Shown in pieces: positions 1 through 5,741 of a stretch of DNA of 12,876 nt. The notes beneath the pieces were generated by a model. It had not been told where the DNA came from. It ran no database searches and was given only the letters and a program-made list of their open reading frames with translations. A program made the position numbers and the translations under genes. This DNA comes from Clostridia bacterium (GTDB taxonomy: Bacteria > Bacillota > Clostridia > Lachnospirales > WQUN01): contig BNUF01000065.1 of NCBI GenBank assembly GCA_025997155.1, forward strand, positions 1 to 12,876, given 5' to 3'. How positions within the stretch are numbered: position 1 is the stretch's first letter; every line of letters starts with the position of its first letter.

Positions 1-86
1 ACCGGGAAAAACTCCTTGATTTTTTCCCATTGCGCGTCAGTCAGGTCGCTTGGGTAGTTGGTTGGTGTGTATTCTATATTCTTCAT
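1..86 (-). CDS. IS5-type transposase, N-terminal fragment (runs off left edge)
   Basis: Reading the minus strand from an ATG at 86 gives 28 codons before the window ends. Residues 11-19 read YPSDLTDAQ, followed by a W-E-x-I-x-x-F-F-P pattern. This is the characteristic opening of IS5-group (IS402/DUF4096-like) transposases, where Y-x-S-D-L-T-D-x-Q-W leads into the first helices. The catalytic DDE residues lie outside the window, so whether the gene is intact cannot be told. The element's end must lie between about 87 and 112, because an unrelated gene begins at 113 on the other strand. The inverted repeat could not be defined from one end. Confidence 0.82.
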   Translation of the reverse strand, partial: MKNIEYTPTNYPSDLTDAQWEKIKEFFP

Positions 87-112
87 AGAAGATAGTATAT
101 CATATTTTTTCT

Positions 113-424
113 ATGGGAACAAGTTCTAAATATTTATCGAATGGTGGGCTTCGCGTCGAATGCTCGGATACGCATGACGGCTTTCTTGAGATGTCGCCAG
201 CCGACGTTAATGACATCGTGAACGAATACGAATTGTACCAAATTATGCAGGACATATCGCGAATGACCGAGGACGACGGGTTTACACCCAAGGAAATCCG
301 AGTTATGGCAAAGCGCGTTATGGAGGACGAAGCCGAAGCGCGTATGCTGCACGACACCTACTGGCGATTTATCGAAGACAGTGTTCTCGATTTCAAAGAA
401 CGGCAAAGAAACGGAGGTTTATAA
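113..424 (+). CDS. Unrecognised small acidic protein, possibly 5'-truncated
   Basis: A 103-residue protein that I do not recognise. It is rich in Asp and Glu and looks mainly helical from about residue 30 onward; no motif, signal peptide or membrane segment is visible. The ATG at 113 has no Shine-Dalgarno sequence: the upstream bases are AT-rich and belong to the end of the neighbouring insertion sequence, and the frame stays open back to a stop at 86-88. The true start may therefore have been removed by the insertion. The stop codon lies 3 nt before the next ATG and the last codons form that gene's GGAGG ribosome binding site (413-417), so the two genes are surely co-translated. Function unknown. 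Confidence 0.6.
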   Translation: MGTSSKYLSNGGLRVECSDTHDGFLEMSPADVNDIVNEYELYQIMQDISRMTEDDGFTPKEIRVMAKRVMEDEAEARMLHDTYWRFIEDSVLDFKERQRNGGL

Positions 425-427
425 CAT

Positions 428-1420
428 ATGGCTAACATCAGCAACGCGTTCGGAACCATACATCTCAAAGGCAAATGGACGGCTTCGATGCTCAAAAATT
501 TTAACATTATAAACGAACAATGGGCGGATTATTATTACTGCACAAGCGCAGACCCGTTTTCCGAGGGCGAGCTCTCGCAGCCGTTCGTAGGTAGCGGCAG
601 ATGGGCATATCTAAATAATCTCGAAATGGCGGCAAATTGGTGCGTAAGCGAAAATAACGCCTGTACGACAAAAGCTCTTTTAGACTTAATCGAGGCTATG
701 AGGCAAAATCACGACTCGCGTATCGAATTCGAGTACACTGAAGACGAACCCGGTTGTCAGTTTCTTCAGACCGTAAACGCCAAACTCAGACCCGTGCCTT
801 TTAGCCCAGTTTCACATATCTTGCGGCGCGAAAACAAAATTTATCTCCGCGTTGGAGAATTCAAAATTCATCTGCCTGACGATTTCGAGGATAAAGATAT
901 CGATAAAATTTTAGAGCTTACGCCGGACGGCGCGAAATATAAACTGAACTTGCCGGAATATCACTTTACCGCTATGACCATATTGGACGACAAGAAGCTG
1001 TCCTTAACCGAAGAAGACGGCAAACAAGTAATCCGGTCGGGGTTCGCGGAAATCGTCTTTGAAGACGCCGGACAAGCCGCCTTAATTCAAGGGCGTATCG
1101 GCGAAAAAGACGATTGTTCGATAACCTTTACTGAAAAAGATATATCTGTATACTTTCCCGCCTATACGCTCAAATGTGTTGTACTCGAAAATACAGACTA
1201 CGAATACACTGCGGAAAAGTTAGTGGAACTGGATGTCTGGGAATCCGCCGAAAGTGTTTTCGAAGACATACTCTGTAATTTTGACCTTGAAGACTATGAG
1301 GAGAACGAAATTAAGTATTTGCGGGAGTATCTTGGCAAATACTACAGTGATTTTCTCGCTTACGCGCTCGAACGCGACAAGAACCTCACGGTTGAAAGAC
1401 TCGCCGCCAAAGGTTTTTGA
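428..1420 (+). CDS. Unrecognised 330-residue protein
   Basis: A full-length ORF with a strong GGAGG at 413-417, 10 nt before the ATG. I do not recognise the family. The N-terminal ~75 residues are rich in aromatic residues (W18, W32, YYY at 35-37, W59, W71). The middle (about 110-260) alternates short beta-like strands with acidic turns, and the C-terminal ~60 residues are acidic and probably helical, ending in a basic tail. There is no signal peptide, membrane span or obvious catalytic motif, so it is probably a soluble cytoplasmic protein. It is the second gene of a pair with 113-424 and is followed 17 bp later by a strong terminator, so it closes that transcription unit. Confidence 0.75.
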   Translation: MANISNAFGTIHLKGKWTASMLKNFNIINEQWADYYYCTSADPFSEGELSQPFVGSGRWAYLNNLEMAANWCVSENNACTTKALLDLIEAMRQNHDSRIEFEYTEDEPGCQFLQTVNAKLRPVPFSPVSHILRRENKIYLRVGEFKIHLPDDFEDKDIDKILELTPDGAKYKLNLPEYHFTAMTILDDKKLSLTEEDGKQVIRSGFAEIVFEDAGQAALIQGRIGEKDDCSITFTEKDISVYFPAYTLKCVVLENTDYEYTAEKLVELDVWESAESVFEDILCNFDLEDYEENEIKYLREYLGKYYSDFLAYALERDKNLTVERLAAKGF

Positions 1421-1437
1421 ATAAAGACAGGCAACTG

Positions 1438-1472
1438 ACATAGGGCGGAAGCAATCGTCCTATGTTTTTTTT
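1438..1472 (+). terminator. Rho-independent terminator after the 113-1420 pair
   Basis: The stem ACATAGGGCG (1438-1447) pairs with CGTCCTATGT (1456-1465), 10 bp with one G-U pair, around an 8-nt loop. A run of eight T (1465-1472) follows directly. It lies 17 bp after the stop codon at 1420. Confidence 0.93.
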
Positions 1473-1488
1473 CTAAAAAAGCCAGACA

Positions 1489-1517
1489 TTGAAAAAATCA
1501 GAAAAAAGCTATATAAT
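1489..1517 (+). promoter_or_regulatory. Sigma-A promoter of the redox operon
   Basis: -35 box TTGAAA at 1489-1494 and perfect -10 box TATAAT at 1512-1517, separated by 17 bp. It lies just after a strong terminator and about 95 bp before the first gene of the operon, leaving a leader of roughly 85 nt. Confidence 0.85.
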
Positions 1518-1538
1518 AATATTGCGGTAAAACTCACG

Positions 1539-1555
1539 TGAACCGACACGGTTCA
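1539..1555. promoter_or_regulatory. 17-bp palindrome in the operon leader, possible operator or 5' hairpin
   Basis: TGAACCGACACGGTTCA is a perfect inverted repeat, 7 bp on each side of ACA. It starts 22 bp after the -10 box, so inside the transcribed leader near the expected start point. Its size and position suit a dimeric repressor site; it could also fold as a short RNA hairpin, although no U-run follows, so it is not a terminator. The regulator is not identifiable here. Confidence 0.55.
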
Positions 1556-1610
1556 GGCATGATATGATTGAAAAACAAAAGAGTATTTATGAACTTATTA
1601 GGAGGACATT

Positions 1611-2234
1611 ATGGCAACGACAAAAGGCAACTGTTTCCTTTGCGGTAAAACTCTTGGAAAGACCGCGATAAAAAATCACATCGTAAAAGAGCATAGCGCG
1701 GGCGATGAACCTTGTTGGCTTGTTAAAGCCGAAGGAGTTTATGACCGAAATATGTGGTTGTTGTTCAGCGTTTCAAAAGACGCTTCGCTTTTAGCTGTCG
1801 ATAAGTTTTTGCGGCAGATTTGGTGTGAATGTTGCGGGCATATGAGTGCCTTCTCACTGGGTGGCAATGAATTCGGAAAAGCGCGTAAACTCACAGAGTT
1901 TGCCATTGGAAACAGCCTGCTCTACGAGTATGATTTTGGCTCTACTACCGAAATAGCTTTGACTTTTGTTGACGAAATAAAAAGACCTAAGCAAAAAGAA
2001 AAAGTTCGCCTTGTTGCGAGAAACGAACCGCCTGTACAAACTTGCGATAAATGCGATTCTCCCGCCGCTCAAATAGACGCTTGGGAACAGGTTTTCCTTT
2101 GTGATAATTGTGTCAAAGATGTTGAGGACGAAGCGGCGCTGCTTCCTCTCGTGAACTCTCCGCGCCGCGGAGAATGCGGGTATACCGGCGAGCAGGATAA
2201 GTGGACATTTGACCCGTCTAAAATTAAAAAATAG
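1611..2234 (+). CDS. Zinc-finger protein with pRiA4b ORF-3-like region
   Basis: A 207-residue cytoplasmic protein with an AGGAGG site (1600-1605) five bases before the ATG. Residues 8-28 hold C-x2-C-x(11)-H-x4-H, a C2H2-type zinc finger. A C-x-C-C-G-H cluster follows near residues 72-76, then L-x-Y-E-Y-D-F-G near 103-110. That last pattern resembles the tYDFGD signature of the plasmid pRiA4b ORF-3-like domain, although the final Asp is Ser here. A second C-x2-C pair (CDKC and CDNC, about 145-168) forms another likely zinc site. The protein therefore probably binds zinc through two or three sites. Its role is unknown; as the first gene after a palindromic leader it could be a redox- or metal-responsive regulator, but no DNA-binding domain was positively identified. 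First gene of the operon, 14 bp before the nitroreductase gene. Confidence 0.75.
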   Translation: MATTKGNCFLCGKTLGKTAIKNHIVKEHSAGDEPCWLVKAEGVYDRNMWLLFSVSKDASLLAVDKFLRQIWCECCGHMSAFSLGGNEFGKARKLTEFAIGNSLLYEYDFGSTTEIALTFVDEIKRPKQKEKVRLVARNEPPVQTCDKCDSPAAQIDAWEQVFLCDNCVKDVEDEAALLPLVNSPRRGECGYTGEQDKWTFDPSKIKK

Positions 2235-2248
2235 AAAAGAGAGATTAT

Positions 2249-2809
2249 ATGAACGAAACATTAAAAACTATTGCAAGTCGATATTCTTGCAGAAACTTTA
2301 CAGGCGAAATTCCGTCAAGCGAGCAACTGCAAGCAATTGCGGACGCGGCAATTCAGTCACCGAGCGCGAACAACAGTCAACGGTGGAAAGTGATTGTGAT
2401 AAGAAACAAGGAACTCATTGGCGAATTAGAAACAGAGGCAATGAAATCTATTGCGGAACTCCCAGATAAGGCGATATATGACAGCATTAACTCTCGCGGG
2501 GGCAAACTGTTTTACAACGCCCCTTGTATCGTCTTTGTGCCTATCGAACCGTCAAATATAGCAAGCGCGTCTTTGGACTGCGGAATAGTCAGCCAAAACA
2601 TTGCTCTTGCCGCCGAATCTTTAGGATTGGGAAGCTGTATTTGCGGGCTTGCGCGGTTTGCTTTTTCTGAAAGCAAAGAGGCGTACTTCAAAGAGAAATT
2701 AAATTTCCCGGAGGGCTATGAGTTTGGTATGTCCGTGTTGATTGGAAAAGCGGTAACTGTTACCTCTGCGCATAATCCCAATAGAGAAAAGATAACGTAT
2801 ATTGATTAA
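2249..2809 (+). CDS. Nitroreductase family protein (FMN-dependent)
   Basis: A 186-residue protein of normal length for the small nitroreductase family. RYSCRNF (residues 9-15) matches the FMN-phosphate-binding R-x-S-x-R-x-F opening, and SPSANNSQRW (about 37-46) is the second flavin-contacting motif (SPSxxNxQPW in most relatives). A glycine-rich AAESLGLGSCICG stretch (about 124-136) matches the conserved C-terminal flavin-site region. Such enzymes use NAD(P)H to reduce nitro compounds, quinones or other electrophiles in the cytoplasm; the substrate cannot be read from sequence. The start has an AAGAGAG site just upstream. It sits 14 bp after the zinc-finger gene and 19 bp before msrA, in the same operon. 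Confidence 0.93.
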   Translation: MNETLKTIASRYSCRNFTGEIPSSEQLQAIADAAIQSPSANNSQRWKVIVIRNKELIGELETEAMKSIAELPDKAIYDSINSRGGKLFYNAPCIVFVPIEPSNIASASLDCGIVSQNIALAAESLGLGSCICGLARFAFSESKEAYFKEKLNFPEGYEFGMSVLIGKAVTVTSAHNPNREKITYID

Positions 2810-2828
2810 GCATAGAAAGAGGCTCTAA

Positions 2829-3344
2829 ATGAAAACGATATACCTTGCGGGCGGTTGTTTTTGGGGTATGCAAAAGTACATCTCGCTGATTCCGGGTGTG
2901 ATAAAGACTGTCGTCGGATACGCCAACGGCAATACGGCAGAGCCGACATATGACGATGTGTGCAATCGAAATACGGGACACGCCGAAACGGTAGAAGTTG
3001 TTTACGACGAAACCGTCTTGCCGCTTACTCGGCTTTTGGATTTGTATGCTGATGTTATTGACCCCGTTTCCTTAAATCGTCAGGGCGCGGATATCGGAAC
3101 ACAATATCGCACGGGTATTTATTTTACCTGTGATGCTGATGAGGCGATTATTCGCGGCTGGCTTGTGTTGCTCGGCGAAAGTCTTAACGCGCCTGTCGTC
3201 ATAGAATGTGAACCTCTGCGGCAATTTTATTCGGCGGAAGAATATCATCAGAATTATTTAGACAAGAATGAGGGCGGTTACTGTCATATTCCCAAAGAGA
3301 AGTTAGATAAGATAAGCCGCGCCGAAACCACGAAGGAGATATAA
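2829..3344 (+). CDS. msrA: Peptide-methionine (S)-S-oxide reductase MsrA
   Basis: A 171-residue protein of standard MsrA length. The catalytic motif GGCFWG is at residues 8-13 (nucleophile Cys10), TGHAE at about 49-53, DIGTQYR-(T/S)-G-I-Y near 88-97, and the AEEYHQ motif near the C-terminus. A Cys in GGYCHIP near residue 158 is a candidate resolving cysteine. The enzyme reduces methionine-S-sulfoxide in proteins and free methionine, using thioredoxin-type reductant. There is no signal peptide, so it is cytoplasmic, and no fused or adjacent MsrB. The start is supported by GAAAGAGG a few bases upstream. It ends 3 bp before the DsbA-family gene, which could supply thiol chemistry. Confidence 0.96.
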   Translation: MKTIYLAGGCFWGMQKYISLIPGVIKTVVGYANGNTAEPTYDDVCNRNTGHAETVEVVYDETVLPLTRLLDLYADVIDPVSLNRQGADIGTQYRTGIYFTCDADEAIIRGWLVLLGESLNAPVVIECEPLRQFYSAEEYHQNYLDKNEGGYCHIPKEKLDKISRAETTKEI

Positions 3345-3347
3345 CAA

Positions 3348-3842
3348 ATGCGTAAACTTGAAGTTTTCTTTGATTATGAATGTCCGTTCTGCAAGATAGG
3401 TTATGAATACCTTATGGAGCTTTTGCCAAAACACCAAGACATTGAGGTTGTATGGAGACCTTGCGAATCTCACCCGCGTCCCGAAAATCACCCGCCTCAC
3501 AGCGATTTGGCGTTACAGGCGTTGCGGTTCGCTCTTGATGTAGGCGTTAATGATGAACACGAGTTTCATCGCCGCATGTTTCAAGCGGTTGCGAGTGAAC
3601 GCCGAAACGTGGAGGTTATCGACACGGTTGTAGATATTGTCGGTGGTTTAGTTGACGCCGCGGCACTTAAAACCGCGCTAACAGATGGAACTTGCGCAAA
3701 ACAGCAATCTGAACTTAATGAGTACGCCTATTCTGAAAACGGCGTATGGTTTGTTCCCGCGTTTCGTATGGACGGCAAGAAGCTCGACGCGGCAGGCGGT
3801 GTTGGAGTTACAAAGAAACAGTTAGAGGAGTTTCTGCAATAA
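3348..3842 (+). CDS. DsbA-family thiol oxidoreductase-like protein
   Basis: A 164-residue thioredoxin-fold protein of the DsbA/FrnE-type family. CPFC (residues 12-15) is the active-site C-x-x-C after a beta strand (EVFFDYE). A long helical insertion follows and VPAF near 145-148 supplies the cis-proline typical of the fold. There is no signal peptide, so it probably acts in the cytoplasm, like FrnE-type or HCCA isomerase-related members. AAGGAG lies just upstream of the ATG and the gap from msrA is 3 bp. Its stop codon TAA overlaps the ATG of a truncated downstream ORF (TAATG), indicating coupled translation before that gene was lost. The partner substrate is unknown. Confidence 0.88.
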   Translation: MRKLEVFFDYECPFCKIGYEYLMELLPKHQDIEVVWRPCESHPRPENHPPHSDLALQALRFALDVGVNDEHEFHRRMFQAVASERRNVEVIDTVVDIVGGLVDAAALKTALTDGTCAKQQSELNEYAYSENGVWFVPAFRMDGKKLDAAGGVGVTKKQLEEFLQ

Positions 3843-3913
3843 TGAAAATCTTAGACATATCGCAGCTTCTGTTTTCTTGCAATGTTTATCCGGGTGATGC
3901 CGCGCCTAGTTAG
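3842..3913 (+). pseudogene. Cyclase/formamidase-family gene, N-terminal stump only
   Basis: A 24-codon ORF whose ATG overlaps the stop of the DsbA-family gene. The product begins MKILDISQ and continues with V-Y-P-G-D-x-A-P, closely matching the opening of the cyclase family (kynurenine formamidase-like: K-I-x-D-I-S-x-x-L then V-Y-P-G-D-x-x-P). It then stops at TAG, and nothing further of the family is recognisable before the next promoter at 3940. The catalytic metal-binding region (H-x-G-T-H-x-D in the family) is absent. I read this as a gene cut off about 20 codons in, probably by a deletion or by insertion of the downstream toxin-antitoxin-like module. It is inferred from a short match, so moderate confidence. 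Confidence 0.55.
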
Positions 3914-3939
3914 TACCTAAAGCGTGACTTCTTAATTAT

Positions 3940-3967
3940 TTGCCGAATTTTCCGAAAAAATTATAAT
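3940..3967 (+). promoter_or_regulatory. Promoter of the XRE-ImmA/PIN module with embedded palindrome
   Basis: -35-like TTGCCG at 3940-3945 and perfect TATAAT at 3962-3967 with a 16-bp spacer. Inside the spacer, TTTTCCGAAAA (3948-3958) is an 11-bp odd-centred palindrome. A site between the two boxes is where an autorepressing XRE protein would be expected to bind. The operator role is inference. Confidence 0.65.
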
Positions 3968-3992
3968 ACTATACAAGAAAGGAGGGGTTTTT

Positions 3993-5189
3993 ATGGCTAA
4001 CAGTGTTGAGGTTATTGTTGAGGAGGCTATATGGAATTGGGTTGGCGCGTATGTTGCGGCAAACAATTCTGAATTAAGAGAAAAGTTTGAAAAGTGGAAA
4101 AATGGTGATAAAACGCCTACATTTAGGCAACTTGAGGAATTTAGTAAAAAAATCAACGTACCTATCGGTTATTTTTTTCTGAAAAACCCTCCTGACGAAA
4201 AATGCAATGTACTTGAATACCGCACGGTTGACAGTCTTAATATAAAAAATCCAAGCAGAAATCTTATTGATATTGCGTTCCAAATGGAAGATATACAAGA
4301 GTGGATGCGCAATTACAGGATAAACGACGGTTACGGAAAAATCGAATTTGTTGGCACGCTTAATATCGAAACCCCGCCCATAAAAGCGGCTGAGTTCGTT
4401 AGAAACGCCTTATCGCTTGACAAAAATTGGTACAGAAAGATAAAAAACCGCGACGACGCTTTTAAGAAAATCAAAATCGCCGTAAGCGGCACGGGCGTTT
4501 TGGTTATGCAGTCGGGCAACATTAAAAGCAATACTCACCAAAGTCTTGATGTCGCCGAGTTTAGGGCGTTTACCCTCGTTGATGAGTATGTTCCATTGAT
4601 TTTTATTAATACAAATGACACAAAAGGCGGTATGCTTTTTTCGCTTATTCACGAGTATGTACACATATGTGTTGGTAAGAACGGGTTCTATAACCAAAAC
4701 CAGTATAAGCGAACTCAAAGCCTTGCAGTTGACCCTTCGGAACAATTTTGTAATGCTGTAACAGCCGAAATTCTTGCTCCCATTGATATCTTTGCGTCTG
4801 ATTGGGAAAATGAAAAATACGCTGAGTTTTCCGCCGAAAAACAAATAAATATAATTGCGGGAAATTTTAGGTGCGGGGAAGTAACAATCGCTCGCCGCGC
4901 TCTTGATAGCGGGTTTATAACAATGGCAGATTACGACAGAATAGCGGAAAACGCCAAACAATCCGCTGATTCTTTCCGTGCGGCACAAAAAGTGAAACAT
5001 AAAGAATCTATCGGAGGTCCGAGTCCTCACAAAATAAAAGTTTCTCAAATAGACCTGGGGTTTTTATTTGCCCTTGAAAACAGCGTCAAAGAAGGAAAAA
5101 CACTTTATACGGACGCGCTTAGATTGATCGGCGGAAATGTCTCTGGATTTGAAAAACTTTGCAAGGAAGCGAGGGGGAAAAGACAATGA
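3993..5189 (+). CDS. XRE-ImmA/IrrE family metallopeptidase, likely antitoxin/regulator
   Basis: A 398-residue protein. Residues ~25-68 match the second half of the XRE-type HTH found at the front of COG2856 proteins: E-K-W-x-N-G-D-K-x-P-T-x-R-Q-L-E, then G-Y-F-F-L-x-x-P-P. The first helices are divergent. Residues ~130-330 form the ImmA/IrrE domain, with zinc motif HEYVH at 220-224 and a candidate third ligand in AEILAP near 259. A C-terminal tail of about 70 residues may contact the partner. Relatives cleave or bind repressors and are often encoded next to PIN toxins. A very strong AAAGGAGGGG lies 5 nt before the ATG. The stop overlaps the ATG of the PIN gene (ATGA), so the two are coupled. 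Confidence 0.88.
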   Translation: MANSVEVIVEEAIWNWVGAYVAANNSELREKFEKWKNGDKTPTFRQLEEFSKKINVPIGYFFLKNPPDEKCNVLEYRTVDSLNIKNPSRNLIDIAFQMEDIQEWMRNYRINDGYGKIEFVGTLNIETPPIKAAEFVRNALSLDKNWYRKIKNRDDAFKKIKIAVSGTGVLVMQSGNIKSNTHQSLDVAEFRAFTLVDEYVPLIFINTNDTKGGMLFSLIHEYVHICVGKNGFYNQNQYKRTQSLAVDPSEQFCNAVTAEILAPIDIFASDWENEKYAEFSAEKQINIIAGNFRCGEVTIARRALDSGFITMADYDRIAENAKQSADSFRAAQKVKHKESIGGPSPHKIKVSQIDLGFLFALENSVKEGKTLYTDALRLIGGNVSGFEKLCKEARGKRQ

Positions 5190-5699
5190 AAAATAAACGA
5201 TTTTTGATTGACGCAAATTGCCTTATACGCCCTTGTAAAGCCTATTATCCTTTTGACATAGCCCCCTCCTTTTTGGAATTTGCTTCACAATAAGATAAAA
5301 AGCGGAGAAATCATAATCATCGATAAAGTATACAATGAAATTTCAGCAGGCGATGATGATTTAAGCGACTGGATGAAAACTCAAAAAGGTAAGCAAATTA
5401 GTACGATGGATGCGGTCGTGATTAGTGAATACAGCAATTTGGTTAATTATGTCCAGACTTGCAAATCTTATAATGATAAGGCTCGTAAAGAGTGGGCGGG
5501 GAATTATATCGCCGACCCGTGGATTGTAGCGTTTGCCAAGGTACATAATCTTGTCGTAGTCACTCTCGAAACTCCTGACAAGTTAAGAAAAGGTGAAATT
5601 AGCGGCAAAGTTAAAATTCCAAATATGTGTGACTATTTGGGCATAGAATGCTGCGACTTGCTTACGATGATGAGAGAGTTTGATTTTTCTTTCAAATAA
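5186..5699 (+). pseudogene. DUF4411 PIN-domain protein, broken by +1 T (likely toxin partner)
   Basis: The ATG at 5186 overlaps the ImmA stop and is preceded by GAGGGGG. The first frame opens with F-L-I-D-A-N, the PIN start with its first acidic residue, and reaches P-F-D-I-A-P-S-F, then hits a stop after 36 codons. The second frame, from about 5280, continues with IKSGEIIIIDKVYNEI, A-D-P-W-I-V-A-F-A (second catalytic Asp region) and a DUF4411-like ending V-K-I-P-N-M-C-D-Y-L-G-I-E-C. Removing one T from the T5 run at 5270-5274 fuses the frames into a 170-residue protein reading S-F-W-N-L-L at the junction. PIN proteins are Mg-dependent RNases, and DUF4411 members commonly sit beside ImmA/IrrE genes. 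It is a real pseudogene, a frameshifting gene or a sequencing error. Confidence 0.82.
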
Positions 5700-5741
5700 C
5701 AGTAAATAAGCAAAACCGAACAGAATGTGAGTGATAGCTAA

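Noticed and set aside
4410..5048. Minus-strand 212-codon open frame opposite the ImmA/IrrE gene
   Set aside because: Shadow of a clear plus-strand gene; no recognisable family and no ribosome binding site.
5270..5274. Programmed ribosomal frameshifting in the PIN gene
   Set aside because: A +1 shift would be needed and there is no recognisable slippery heptamer or stimulatory structure; decay or sequencing error is simpler.
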